Positions 11,500 to 22,839 of a stretch of DNA of 64,000 nucleotides are shown here, piece after piece; positions within the stretch are counted from its first letter, which is position 1, and every line of letters starts with the position of its first letter. The translations under genes were made by a program, and so were the position numbers. The notes below the pieces were generated by a model. The model had not been told where the DNA came from. It saw only the letters and a list, made by a program, of their open reading frames with translations, and did no database searches. This stretch comes from Gigaspora rosea (Eukaryota; Glomeromycota; Glomeromycetes; Diversisporales; Gigasporaceae): the NCBI GenBank assembly GCA_003550325.1, contig QKWP01000138.1, forward strand, positions 220,241 to 284,240, written 5' to 3'.

Positions 11500-12020
11500 C
11501 TGCTATTCATTTTACTTCATTTTTCACTTTTGCTATATCTGCTCTTTCTTGATTTTTAGTTGATACCCATACTCCTAGAAACCTGGTCGTTTTTTTGGAT
11601 CTTTTGCATATAGCTTTTCTCTACTTTTTCCTATTTCTACCACCGCTTCCTTCCTCTTTTCCTTTGTACGATCTCCTTTAAACACTACCAATTCTGTCTT
11701 ATTCGTATTAATTTCTATATCATTGATATCATAGAATTCGCTAGCTATATTAACTATTGCTTGTATCTTTTCTTGTTCATCTGACACAAATGTTGTATTA
11801 TCTGCAAAAGCGAGTATACCTATTTCAATTTTCTCTTCTTTGAACTTATTTTGGCTTGTATCCTCTGGCTATTTTAATGACATAGTATATCCTAACTTTG
11901 CTTCTTGTATCTGACAAAGCAATGGATCATAGAATATCTGCCATAAAAGAGGCAATATGATCTCTCCCTGGTCAATACCATCTCCAGCAACAAATAAATT
12001 AGTTATTCTACATCCATTAT
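11500..12020 (-). pseudogene. LINE reverse transcriptase palm remnant
   Basis: The minus strand at 12000-11930 encodes GDGIDQGEIILPLLWQIFYDPLL (RT motif B). At 11808-11797 it encodes FADN where the family has FADD, so the second catalytic Asp is replaced by Asn. It continues as SDEQEKIQAIVNIASEFYDINDIEINTNKTELVVF, matching the motif D/E region. A TAG lies between motifs B and C. Motif A and the N-terminal half of RT are absent. The fragment is catalytically dead. Confidence 0.75.
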
Positions 12021-13300
12021 TACTCTTATTACATTTCTTTTTATTTTTTATTTTTTTTTTGATTTTTGTTAAATTTTTTTATTTTTTTATTTAATTTTTT
12101 TTATTGTTCTTTTTTTTATTTTTATTTTTTAATTTTAATTTTTTTATTAATTTTTTTATTGGATTTTTTTAAATTTTTTTAATTTTTTTTAATTTTTTTA
12201 TTATTTCTTTTTTTTTTATTTTAATTTTTTTTATTTATTTTTTTTACATTTTTTATTAAGCGTTTATTATTATTATTATTATTATTATTAGGATTTATTA
12301 ATTTTGTGCACTGTGCACAGCTGTGCACTTTATAAAAACAAATACTGTACAAACAATAATTAGGGACAGCTGTGCACCCCATAGTAACAAATACAACAAT
12401 AATTAGGGTTAGGGTTAGGGTTAGTGTTAGAATTGTTAGGAGTAAAATTAGAATTAGATTTAGGATTTAAAAGTATCATTGTGAAAGGAGCATTTTTGTT
12501 AAAAGTGCATCAGGTGTTACTACAGTAAAATTTTGAGATTGTAATAGGGTGTATGTGCATATCTTAAATAACCCTTATTATTATTATTATTATTATTATT
12601 TTTTTTTTTTTATTATTATTATTATTTTTTTATTTTTTTATTTTTTTTTTATTTTATTTTTTTTTTAAACGATTCTTTTTATTTATTTTTCTATTTTTAT
12701 CAGTTTTAATTTTTTATAGTTCTTTTTTAAAATTTTATTATTATTATTTATTAGTTTTTTTTGATTTTAATTTTTAATTGTTTTTTTAACATTTTTTAAT
12801 TTTTTTTTAATTTTTTTAATTTAATTTATTTTTTTTGCTTATTAATGTTTTTAAAATTTTTTTTATATTGTTTATTTTTATTTTTTTTTTATTTGCATTT
12901 TTTTATTTATTTTTGTGTTTTATTTTTTTAAATCGTTAAAACCAGTAAATTATTAAGAAGAAAAGTTCATACTTACTCCATTTAGATAAGTGTATGCACA
13001 ATCCTACATTAACAAGGTTTCTTTTTTTTTATTATTATTATATTTTTTTATTATATTTTTTTTCTTTTTTTACTTTAATTTTTTTCTTTTTTTACATTAT
13101 TTTTTTCTTTTTTTATATTATTTTTATTTTTTTTATTTATCAATATTGTATTTTTTTATTTTTTTAATCTATTGTTTTGTTTATTTTAGATTATCAGTTA
13201 CACAAGATCAGTATATAACTAATATCGGTAAGTTAAATATTTTTTTTTGTTTTTTTTTTACTTTTTGTTTATTTTATTTAATTTTTTTTGATTTTTGGGT
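12021..13300. repeat. T-rich low complexity with embedded telomere-like tract
   Basis: Long T runs with ATT trinucleotide tracts (12264-12290, 12578-12620). Inside, 12300-12560 differs. It starts with a hairpin of TGCACTGTGCACAGCTGTGC words, has three and a half TTAGGG units at 12403-12424, and ends near GTGTATGTGCAT. It looks like a small foldback element inside simple sequence. No gene is supported; the Phe-rich reading frames here are simple-sequence artefacts. Confidence 0.6.
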
Positions 13301-14534
13301 TCTCATCTTTGGGGCTGTTCTTTTTCGTTATTGGAGTTGTCCAGTTTAGTGCTTGTTCTTTGCTGATAGTATCTCTTTTTTTTGTCGCTTGTCATGTTTT
13401 ATGGAGTCACTACTTGCATTATTCATTGTTGAGTGTCATCGGCTTGGTGTTGTAGTTGGGTGTCATCGTCTTGGTGTTATTGCTGTGGAGCTATAATTTC
13501 AGTGCTATGGATTTTGTTGCCTGTTTGCTTTACCACTTTTTTGCTGTTTGCTTTGCTGCTTGCTTGCCATTTGCTTCACGTTGCTTGTTAATTTGTGTTT
13601 CTTGTTTGCTGTGTATTTTGACACAGTACAATTTCATTGATCTGTGTTAGAATTATTTTGCCATTGGTCTGATGGTATTTGAAATCTTTGAGCTAAGGTA
13701 GAGTTAGCATAAATTATTTAGTTACCAGTTAGGGATAGAGTAATTTTCGGTAAGTAATTGTTAGAGTGGTTTTGTGCTTTCTTGTATTTCTGACTTGTGA
13801 ACTGTTTTAATGAATCTTTTTTTCTTGGTTATTAAGAACGTTTTGAATTATCTTGGGCAATTATTTTTTTGTTCTGGTTAATAGATGTATTTGTACTATT
13901 GTTAATGAATTTAGTTGTTAGAGTTAGAGTTGATTATGATTATCTAGATTGAATAATTAGAGTAGTTTAGTTTTGATTAAGCAGTATTAATAGTTGATGC
14001 TATTAAAATATAATTATTGTATAATTTGTCATATAAGCTTAATAATTTTTTTTTGTATATATTTAATGGCACAAATTGTTATTGTTATATATATAATAAA
14101 ATAATTTAATTGCCAATTCGTCTAAGAAGAATAGAATTCTATATGCGCAAATTACTATTAAATTTATATATATTATGAAATCTTCTTTTCCTCTATAGCT
14201 AAATATATTTTTTATTCTGCCAATATATTTTGACTTACTAAGTAAAAATGTAGAGAAGATGTTTTTATATATAATATAATAAAATTATTAAAATTGATCA
14301 AGTAGATTATAAGATATTTAAATTTTAAAATTCGCAACTATGTAAAATTTTTATATGTTTAGAGAAAAAAGATTTCATCACTATATAAAATACATAGTAA
14401 TTTGCGCTATAGTAACTATATAATAATACTATAGTTCTTATACAGATTGCTAATTAAATAATTTAAATAATGTAATATATACAGTACGTCCGTTTTTGCA
14501 TTGATTATACCAATATGTATATGATATTTATACT
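13301..14534. other. AT-rich stretch, no gene seen
   Basis: T-rich; short hydrophobic reading frames near 13456-13650 have no recognisable features. Nothing else is supported. Confidence 0.4.
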
Positions 14535-15365
14535 AGGAGCGGAGTATGAAATATGAAGTGCATAGTTATCTGAAGAGTGAAATGATTGAACAAATACGGT
14601 TCTTTGATTGGTTATATTTTCACATGACATTGTGGAATGCGATGTTCCAAATCTGCATTTTGTATTAAACTGGTTTGATAGACTTTTTTGTGTATGTATG
14701 TGCTATTCGTGCATAATTGTCCCTGAGTATTTCAAGTTTACGTTTCCTGTATTTGAGTTACTAATTATTGCGGTAAGGATTGATGTTTAAGGGATTCCAG
14801 TATGTGATTACAGTAATAATTTTTTTATGTATCCATTGTTTATTATTGTGCTTTCTTGATTTATGTGTTAACATTGTAGCTTGTATTTACTTGTTTTACT
14901 TGAGATTCCGTTTTGATTGTCGATTGTGTATTGAGTTACTTGATATTTACTAGGAATGGCATGCAACGCAGTGTATAGTTATCTGAAGAGTGAAATGATG
15001 TGAACAAATACGGTTCTTTGATTGGTTATATTTTCATATGACATTGCATTTTATATTAATCCAGGTTTAATATGGCTTTTGTATGTACATATGTACTATT
15101 CGTACATGATTACTCTTTATAAAGGACTATTTTAAGTAAGTATTTCAAGTTTATGTTTTGTGCCTTTAATTTACTAGTTATCACGGTAAGGATTGATGTT
15201 TAAGGGATTCTATAATATTATGGTATGTATTTACAGTATTGATTTTTTTATGTGTATATTGTTTATCATCGTGCTTTCTTGATTTATGTGTTAACATTGT
15301 AGCTTGTTTTTACTTGTTTTACTCAGAATTCCATTTGGATTATCGATTGTGTATTTAGTCACTTA
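14535..15365. repeat. Tandem duplication, two units of about 415 bp
   Basis: 14535-14950 and 14951-15365 are diverged direct copies. Both contain ATAGTTATCTGAAGAGTGAA, ACGGTTCTTTGATTGGTTAT, GGTAAGGATTGATGTTTAAG and GTGCTTTCTTGATTTATGTG in the same order and spacing. Copy 2 has small insertions. No coding frame is shared between the copies, so this is a noncoding tandem repeat. Confidence 0.75.
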
Positions 15366-15789
15366 AGATTTTTTTTTATTTTATATTGGTACCGAATTTA
15401 TATTTTTCGAACTTAATTCGTAATCGTATTAATATAGAGGCTTGTTTTTTATAATATTTTACCATTAGTATCTTGTGCCATGTGTGTTGTCCTTTAAGTT
15501 ACTGTTACGTTTCGTTACTGATTTTGGTATGTTTTTTTATTAGGCTGTGTAAAAGTTGATTTTTTGTTTTGCATTACAAGGATTTCAAAATTCAGAACAA
15601 ATGGGTAGATTTTTTTATTTTTATTTTTTTTATTTTTTTTTTAGTTTACTGCAAATAGAATAATGCCCATGTTTAAGGTTATACAAGGTTAATTTTTCAT
15701 ATGCCAACTTTGTACTATACACATGTAAACTAAGATGTACATAATTTATTAATTAGTATTAATAAACTGTTAAACATTTCATTTTTTAA

Positions 15790-16294
15790 GGGTAGAGTCC
15801 AATGCTGATCATTTTCATATAAAATTGATGTATAAAAAAAATTTATATATGTATTACAAAAATGCCACATATAAAAATTTTTTAAATTGCAATCAATTTT
15901 AATTAAAAATTGGTGGCGCATAGATCAAATCTTTCTTTTTATAGTAGTGAAACTTTAAACACTTGTACTATTTAAAAAAAACCTATATTTATATATTATA
16001 AAGTTCTCTGTAGTGACCCCAAATTTTCTGTGGTGATACAAAATTGATGATTCTGATTGGTTTATATTATAGAATTTTTGTAACCAATTTGTAACACTCG
16101 ATCTTTAAACATATATTTCTCTGTGAGGATTTAACCAATTTTAATAATTTTACTACCGTTAGAATCAGAAAAACCTATTCTACAATTTTTTTATAAATTA
16201 AAGTAGTTTACTTAATATAATATTTTTTAATTTTAAAAAGAAAAAAAATTTACCATTTGTTTTATATATAATTTGCAAATAGTGTACTCTACCC
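15790..16294. mobile_element. TTAA-flanked foldback element, copy 1
   Basis: The ends GGGTAGAGT and ACTCTACCC are inverted. TTAA sits on both sides (15786-15789 and 16295-16298). The interior near 16100-16200 matches the inner part of the copy at 50081-50591 (words such as ACCAATTTTAATAATTTTAC). TTAA duplication is the hallmark of piggyBac-type integration, but no transposase is present here. Confidence 0.75.
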
Positions 16295-16367
16295 TTAAAA
16301 CTTCTAATACAGTCTATTAATTCTTCCGTTACTGGTTTTGTATGACAGCATCACGCAGCTACCTTAT

Positions 16368-16615
16368 TTACTATATATATCAGGTACATGATGTATTACA
16401 GAATATATATATAATATATACATGATAGGTATATGATATATACTATATGTGTACTATATGTGTCTGATATGTGTCCAATATCCTGCATGAACTCTACACA
16501 TATTGGGTTTATGTATAAATATATCTTATACATATTGGGTATATATCGTATATATATATATTACATATCAGGTACCCAATATTATACTGATGTGTATAAT
16601 TTTGACCTGTGTTAA
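16368..16615. repeat. TATCGGGTACC-type repeat, plus orientation
   Basis: Degenerate words TATGTGTCTGATATGTG, TACATATTGGGTATAT and GGTACCCAATATTATACTG, ending AATTTTGACCTGTG. An inverted relative lies at 25681-25930. The terminus AGGTCAAAAT is shared with the family at 6457 and 28757. Noncoding. Confidence 0.6.
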
Positions 16616-16619
16616 ATAC

Positions 16620-17230
16620 AGTATGCTAGAAGAATTCTGGTAATTGTACCTAAACTTAAGGATGCTGCTTTTACTTGGTAGATAACTAATCAAGCTTAGT
16701 TAGCTCCTATTAATTGATAGAACAACTATCTTAATCTTGATTTAAGTTTTTAACTATCATTTATAGCTCACTTTTAGATACGGGTTTTTAAAAACAAATA
16801 GTTGTCCAACTTATACAGAAGAAACAAGAATTGAGTAAGGATGTAGGTTCTTTATGCTATTAAAGAATTGCTCTACTGTGTTGAAGCTGGTAAAAATTGA
16901 CATTCTGAAAGTGCAAAAGCCCAAATATTCATTAATGGACTTTGTCTTAAACTTTTTACTTTAGTTGCTCTATTTTTACCAAACTCTCTAACTGCTATAT
17001 ATAAACATGCTAAATAATCAAAAATTCCTTTAAACTAAACCCTACTTTTATAATTACTATTTGCATACTACAACAATTTGTTCTTATAACTTCTCTTTCG
17101 ATGACTGTTCTTTTAGTTCAAACCCCTTTAAAAACTAAAGAGGCTATTATCAAACTTGGAAAAGTATTTATAGCTTTAGTAGCCCAATTTAAAGAAAACA
17201 AAGAACAGCACTGCCTAAACTGGAACTCAC
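16620..17230 (+). pseudogene. Decayed Ty3/Gypsy-like Gag
   Basis: Scattered over three frames are stretches that read as an LTR-retrotransposon Gag: VPKLKDAAFTW, LSNLYRRN, YAIKELLYCVEAG, SAKAQIFINGLCLKLFT, LVALFLPNSLTAIYKHAK. The order fits the capsid-like retrotrans_gag domain (FINGL.P.L is the recognisable part). There are many stops. There is no pol beside it; the Gypsy pol at 46 kb lies 29 kb away and is probably from another copy. The repeat at 16368-16615 abuts its start. Confidence 0.6.
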
Positions 17231-17284
17231 AACCATAGTACCTTTGTTATTAATGTAAACAAACTGGCACTAAGGTTCCTCAAA

Positions 17285-17375
17285 GTTGAATTGAATTAAA
17301 TATCAGGCATATTTGAATTTGATTGAATTGAATGAACCCTTGATTTGAATTTGATTTGATTAAATCAAACTAGGT
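17285..17375. repeat. Low-complexity TTGAATTTGATTTGATT tract
   Basis: Degenerate tandem words of TTGAATTGAA / TTTGATTTGATTAA. Simple sequence. Confidence 0.6.
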
Positions 17376-17575
17376 ACTAATTATAAGGAAATATATTATA
17401 ATAGTGGTATTTTACATAGTTTCAATACTGGCTCAGTGGCCTGTCACTAAACAAACTACTATACTAAAACTTTTCTCACTATTACTTCTCGTCAAACTGC
17501 TACTACTAGTACTAGATCTTCTATCTTTTTCACTTTTATTATCACTACTAGTAGTGCTTGTACTATACTTGTACT

Positions 17576-17944
17576 TGGGCTCAGTGTTTTTAGAGTACCC
17601 AAGCCATGGCAAAAAAAGTTCTGGTCACGTGATAACTGATAAAAATCTTTAAGTTTCTTTAGATTAGGGTTAGAGTTAGGAACAGGATTAGGTTTAGAGA
17701 GTGCTATAGATAAAATTACCTCACTGACATTTTTTGTTAGTGCACAGAAGGTTGTTTCTTATGAAGTTTGTCAAGAAATAAGCGATTTCTTCTAATTTTC
17801 TTTAGAGCGAACTGTTGTTTTGAATTTTCCTGATCGTGTTATATTACACCAAATTGGAAATCCTTATTGGCTAATTTACTGCAGATTGTCACATGACCAG
17901 AACTTTTTTTGCCATGGCTAGGGTACTCGTGTTTTTATAGCCCA
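17576..17944. mobile_element. TIR element (TGGGCT...CCATGGC)
   Basis: Inverted ends of about 55 bp: the left arm includes ACCCAAGCCATGGCAAAAAA and TTCTGGTCACGTG; the right arm includes CACATGACCAGAAC and TTGCCATGGCTAGGGTAC, closing with AGCCCA. TACT occurs on both flanks and could be a 4-bp duplication. The core holds a TTAGGGTTAGAGTTAGG tract. The internal stretch near 17800-17850 is similar, inverted, to 27590-27620. Noncoding. Confidence 0.7.
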
Positions 17945-18169
17945 TACTTTTCTTTTTTCTTGCCTTAAATAGTAGTGATTGTAGCTGCAACTGATACAGA
18001 GATCAACTTTATATCACTAAAAATATTAAGTTTATAATTAATTAAATTTTGATAAAATACTATATTAGCCTATCATAAATCTTATATTTTTTTTATGTTT
18101 TTTTTGTCTTTTTCTTAGCTATTTTGCTACTTTAGCTTTAGAAAGTTTCTTTTTTTTATTTACGTTATA

Positions 18170-18366
18170 TGAGAGAAATAGAAAAATAAGAAAAAAAATA
18201 AGAGAAAAAGAAAACAAGAGAAAAAGAAAACAAAAAAGAAAAATAAGAGATAGAAAAATAAGAAAAGAAAGAAAACAAAAAAACAAAAAAGAAAAATAAA
18301 AAAGAAAAAAATAAAAGAAAAAGAAAAACAAGAGAAAAAGAAAAATAAGAGGAAAAATAAGAGAAA
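18170..18366. repeat. Purine-rich GAAAAATAAGA tract
   Basis: Nearly pure purine on the plus strand, with degenerate units of AAGAGAAAAAGAAAACA. Reading frames here are simple-sequence artefacts. Confidence 0.7.
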
Positions 18367-18629
18367 ATTAATGTATATGTATATATGTATAGTTGCCTTT
18401 TTTTAATCTAAACCTCTCTAAACTGAACACTATTAAACTCTCTCTAAACTGAACAAAATCTTCTAGAACATTTGTAAATTTTATTATAAAGTTCAGATAA
18501 GCTATATATAACTTTTTGAAAACTGAACTTTTCAAATTTTTACATAGTAAAAAAAAGCAGTTCTAGCAGTTCAGATTAGAGAGAGTTAACTGTATATATT
18601 AGTATATATATAATATTAAATAGATGACC

Positions 18630-18800
18630 TTTGGGTCTGATAGCATAGTGGTTATGCTCTAAGGTTGCAAATCGTAAAGTTGCAAGTTCGAATTCAAGTG
18701 ATGGTGATTTGTAAGAAAGCCAGCTGAGCTAGACTAAATTAGAGAACTGAAACACTATGGGATACAGGGACCTGGAACGTCAATAAACAAACTTAATTCC
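18630..18800 (+). mobile_element. tRNA-Cys-derived SINE head or tRNA pseudogene
   Basis: GGGTCTGATAGCATAGTGG provides a good box A, TTGCAAA an anticodon loop with GCA (Cys), and AGTTCGAATTC a box B-like motif. The acceptor 3' half and a paired T-stem are missing, so this is not a functional tRNA. A noncoding body follows. With a promoter-like head it is best read as a SINE. No tail or target duplication was identified. Confidence 0.6.
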
Positions 18801-19120
18801 TAGAATGAGCAGTGATCTGCAATCAAGATTATAGTAATGAGAGCTGTGCTAGATTCCTAATTTGAAATAACTAAAGTCATAAGACGTAATGTGAGGCCTA
18901 AGTCTGAATATTATAAGATACTATATAACCTATAGTGCAAGCAGTCTGCAAATTGGCTACGAGATTTCTGGCAATTACGGCAGTCAGTGCGACAAATTGC
19001 TTTTGGGCAGTATAAAAAGCAAGCTGGGGGAAGTTAGGTTACAATCGGTAGCAATAAAAATGATAACTATAGTCATTATAAATTACCAAAAAAGTAATAT
19101 CGGCAAAACTGTCAAAGGAA
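18801..19120. repeat. Interspersed repeat, possible LTR or SINE body
   Basis: Contains TTGGCTACGAGATT (also at 52182), a TATA-like AGTATAAAAAGC, and near its end ACTGTCAAAGGAAAAAA, resembling GACTGTCAAAGAGAAAAA at 45876. These partial matches to both flanks of the Gypsy pol hint at a solo LTR/leader remnant. The matches are short and the boundaries are not defined. Confidence 0.3.
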
Positions 19121-19702
19121 AAAAATATATTAAATAGATATTGAATTAAAAATGATAATAAAAAATTCTTGAGAAAATACTATTTTTTTTATAATTTTGA
19201 TGGGTTATAAGGTAATTAATTATCTTCTGTATTGTCTTATTTTTTCTGGTATTAAATTAAAATTTTTTAATATCTTTTACTTGAGTGAATATTAATATTA
19301 TTATAATATTATTAATTGATAATCCGTCTGTCAACTAGAGAATAGATGAAAAGTAGTATGCTCTATCTAAATTTTTTTACTAAGTTAACGATACATGTCC
19401 AATAATTGAAAGTTGTAGAGCTCATTGAGACGCATCTAACAGTAGTTAGATTATTCAAATCAGCCCAGCGGATAGCGAGTTATTGTCAAAAATGATTGGC
19501 CACTATATAAAAATCAGCGACGGTGATTATATATGTCCTATAGGTGAAATGTGGTATGCTTTTACTAAGTTAATAATATATGCCCACTAATTAAAACTTG
19601 TAGAGCTCATCAAGGCGCATCTAACGGTAGTTAGATCATCCAAATTGGCCCATTGGATGGCAAGATATCATGGAAAAATGATTGGTTGACTATAAAAATC
19701 TC

Positions 19703-19905
19703 TATATAAACAGGACTCTGAAATATACATAGATAGGTCAGGTATAAGTTTGCTTATTTTTGAGGCTTTTTATACAGATTTTATTTATTTGTAGTAATTT
19801 TTTTGCTTATTTTTGAAGTTTTTTGCATATATTTCCTTTTTTAGTAACCCTATAATTAACCTGACCTATCTATATATATTTCAGGGTCCTCTGTAAACAT
19901 TGTTT
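19703..19905. mobile_element. Inner inverted-repeat element (GGACTCTGAAATATA)
   Basis: The left arm AGGACTCTGAAATATACATA plus GATAGGTCAGGT is matched by the inverted right arm ACCTGACCTATC...TTTCAGGGTCCT. It sits at the axis of the larger foldback element. Noncoding. Confidence 0.6.
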
Positions 19906-20106
19906 ATATAAAGATTTTATATAGTCCGCCAATCATTTTTGATGATATCTCGCTATCTACTAAGCTGATTTGAATGAACTAATCACTGTTAAATGCATCT
20001 TGATGAGCTCTACAACTTTCAATTAGTGGGTATGCATCGTTAACTTAGTAAGAAAAAAAGTTTTAGATGGAAGCACACCACATTTCACCTATAGTGATTT
20101 TATATA

Positions 20107-20279
20107 CAAGTCATTCTCATTATAGTGAACTCTCGATATAGTGAAGATTGGCTATAGTGAAGAATTTTTTTAGAACTGAATTATTATTACTATAATAAAA
20201 GACTCTCGATATAGTGAATTTCTCAATATAGTGAAGAAATTTTACAGCCTGAGGACTTCACTATAATGAGAGTGACTTG
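20107..20279. mobile_element. 173-bp TA-flanked MITE
   Basis: The ends CAAGTCATTCTCATTATAG and its inverse (CTATAATGAGAGTGACTTG) are flanked by TA (20105-20106 and 20280-20281). Internal words CTCTCGATATAGTGAA repeat. It is nested in the large foldback element, so it is younger. Tc1/mariner-type by TA duplication; no coding. Confidence 0.8.
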
Positions 20280-20548
20280 TATAATCTCTATTACAGATTT
20301 TTATATAGTCAGCCAATTATTTTTTGACAATAACTCACTATCCATTGGGCCGATTTGGATGAACTAACCACCATTAGATGTGTTTCAACGAGCTCTACAA
20401 CTTTCAATTAGTGGACATATATCATTAACTTAGTAAGAAAAAATTTAGATAGAGCATGCCACATTTCGTCTATTTTTCAGTTAACAGGCAGATTATCAAT
20501 TAACTAAATAAATGTTTTTTTGGTATTAAGATAAGGTCTTGTTTAGAG

Positions 20549-20690
20549 GTGTACCATTTATTACGTAATATTTTTTACTAATAGTGCTCTATTTATATAT
20601 AGTGTAATTACTCTAATCTCAATTCTGATTGGTTAATATAATAACTAATATTTATAATAAATTATATAAATATATACCCCTTAAACTGTA
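20549..20690. mobile_element. Small TIR element (GGTGTACCATTTATTACG)
   Basis: The left end GGTGTACCATTTATTACG is weakly mirrored by AAATATATACCCCTT at the right. A better preserved relative is at 39317-39481. Noncoding. Confidence 0.5.
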
Positions 20691-20691
20691 A

Positions 20692-22548
20692 GCAAATCTA
20701 GGCAAATTTGGCTAGAAAATTGCTATAAATATGCTTATGATCTATATTTTTTAAAACTTAAGATATTTAATTAAAATTTTTTTGATAATATTTGAAAGAA
20801 TATTACTAACTATAACCAATAGTGACCATTGCTACCCTTTTGTATAACCAAATAATATTAAAAACTAATTATACATTATGCGATTAATTGCATTAGAATA
20901 CTGCATACTTTTTTATATCATTTTTATGTAATATGAACTATAATATATATTTATTAAAAATTTCAAGGAAACAAATACATCACACTTTAATTACACTCAG
21001 CAACAACTATGAGGGTAAGCGAAGGAAACTCAATAGTCACTTACTACAGCTATCACTTTTGCGTCACTCTATTTTTCTAGATTCCTAGCACGATCAACTA
21101 TATCCAAACTCTAATCCTAACCCTAACTAAGTCCCAACTAATGATTAGTACAAACAATATCTTAATAGCATACGACAAATAAAGACTTCAAAAGAAATGC
21201 CAAAAGAACGATACGCGATGGCCACCTACACCGAATAATCTCGTTATAGAAAGAAAAGTATACCAACATAATACAGAACAAAAAAAATGGAAAACTTATC
21301 TCTATAATTACACAAGAAAATACCAAAATGACAAAAAAAGCACCAATATAATGCAACAAAACTCTGAAAGCATTCCAATTAATAGCAGCAAAAAGAAAAA
21401 CACAAACGACGTGAATGATTCAATAACTGAAATAAAGAGTTAGTACTGCATTAACATGAAAAATGAAACTAAAAACAAAAAAATGAAATACTTAGCTGTA
21501 TGCGATAAATGCACTAACCCATGCCTAAAGAAGTACTAAATTCGACGATGCAAACGACGAAATAAAGACATATAGTGACATTTATGACAAATAAAAAATG
21601 CGTTACAAGAATCACCGAATTAGATGCTACCAGATGCGAAAGAAAAACACCAAACTGGACAGCACAAATTGCGTTACAAGGAAAACACGATACCAGAAAC
21701 AAAGAGAAAACACCAAAATGGACATACCAACGATAAAGAAAGCACGTTGCAAGGAATACTGAATGGGCAATACCAACGACAAATGAAGCACACCACTAAA
21801 ATGGTAATAAAAAAAAATTAGTACCGTTCGTCCAACCTCCTCTTGTATAATGTTATTTATGGATGCCCCTATGTAGTAGTTTAGTATCATATGCTACAGT
21901 ATAAAAAAAAAAAAAAAAGAAGAAAAGAAATAAAAAAAATAGCAGATCTTTTTATACTGCTATATAACTAGTGGTGATCATCACCACTGGTTATTTTAAT
22001 TATATTTCTATTTGAAAATAAGGATTATATTATAGTAGTATTTAATTTTATATTATAAGAAAAAAGTTTAAGTTGCTAATAAGCTAAAAATAGACAAATT
22101 TTAAAAAATTTTTTATCCAAAAACATTATCTACTTTTTCTTAGCGAACTCTATCAATATTAGCTCTAGCTTTCTGATTTAATAGAATGATATAGTTTATA
22201 AAAAGGATTACAACTTTTATTATGCAACTTTTGTAATTTACTTGTAAAAATTAGGACTTGTATTAGAAGTGAAAATTTTTTTTATAGACAGGAACATATA
22301 AAATTTAAGAAAACCTAAAAAAAAATTTTATAGTAAAAATTTTAAAAAAAAAAACTTTAAACTTTTATTGCTTTAAAGTTTATTAATAATTTTAAAAAAT
22401 TTTCATAATAAAGTTTATAAAATATCTTTTAAAGAAAATATTCCATAAATAAAGTATACTCCATATGCTTAATAAATTTTTATTTTATTTAAAAAAATGT
22501 AATATTTCTAAAAAAAATCTAGGCAAATTTGCCTGGATTACAGTTTAA
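20692..22548. mobile_element. TIR element ending AGGCAAATTTGCCT, interrupted copy
   Basis: The ends TCTAGGCAAATTTGGCT (20696) and CTAGGCAAATTTGCCTGG (22522) are near-palindromic. The inner part at 22205-22450 is closely similar to 24700-24905 (shared ACTTGTATTAGAAGTGAAAA, ATAGACRGGAACATATAAAA). About 1.2 kb of unrelated A-rich DNA (20830-22010) splits it relative to the copy at 24395-25022. Noncoding. Confidence 0.6.
20980..21870. other. A-rich insert, no gene supported
   Basis: A-rich with ACCAAAATGG/AACACC words resembling the minus strand of 26150-26850. It ends with the terminal repeat of the 4940-5474 family (TATTTATGGATGCCCCT, near 21854-21870). Reading frames on both strands lack recognisable domains. 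A short CCTAACCCTAACT tract lies at 21117. Confidence 0.4.
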
Positions 22549-22839
22549 GGATAACTCATGATCTACTGGTCCATTTTGGATAATTTTACTACCAAAATGT
22601 TCATCTCAATAAGACAATTCTAGCAAGCCCAAAATTATTAAAATCCAATCACAGGGTCATAAGATTGCTAAGGTTTGGGATTATTATTATTTTATTTATT
22701 TTTTTATTACTCTTTGACATGTCTTGCCAATATTTTATTAAAACCAGTATTGAGTACTATTTATAGGCTGTTAATACATGTTACTTAAAACTAAAATTTG
22801 ATATTATGCAGTTACTTTAAAAGCACCTACATGCGACTG

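Larger units (their letters stand above)
8740..12020 (-). mobile_element. 5'-truncated LINE (non-LTR retrotransposon), minus strand
   Basis: Reading the minus strand from 12020 down, the order is RT palm remnant, connector, RNase H, zinc-binding tail and a 3' flank. This is the usual order of a LINE with a single large ORF. The endonuclease and the front of RT are missing, and the copy abuts T-rich low complexity at 12021. It is broken by stops and frameshifts and by an insertion at about 9546-9650. It belongs to a different LINE lineage from the plus-strand one at 30.7-37.2 kb: its codon use is less A-rich and its protein has many charged residues. Confidence 0.8.
19312..20504. mobile_element. 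Large foldback element with internal direct and inverted 200-bp units
   Basis: The ends TTGATAATCCGTCTGTCAAC and, inverted, GTTAACAGGCAGATTATCAA are bordered by TTAA. Inside, a unit of about 200 bp (key words ACTAAGTTAACGATACATG, TTGTAGAGCTCAT, GTTAGATCATCC) occurs twice forward (19370-19500, 19555-19700) and twice inverted (19910-20060, 20320-20460). The whole element can fold back. The same unit occurs at 58700-59330. Noncoding. Two smaller elements are nested inside. Confidence 0.7.

Noticed and set aside
12403..12424. Chromosome end or true telomere
   Set aside because: Only three and a half TTAGGG units, inside a small hairpin-bounded element, with unrelated sequence on both sides.
12990..13650. 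Phe/Leu/Tyr-rich reading frames that look like membrane proteins
   Set aside because: The sequence is poly-T simple sequence; the hydrophobic residues follow from TTT/TTA/TAT codons.
18119..18331. 70-codon Phe/Leu-rich minus-strand frame
   Set aside because: Antisense of a purine-rich low-complexity tract.
18634..18710. Functional tRNA-Cys gene
   Set aside because: Box A, GCA anticodon and a box B-like word are present, but the acceptor stem has no 3' partner and the T-stem does not pair.
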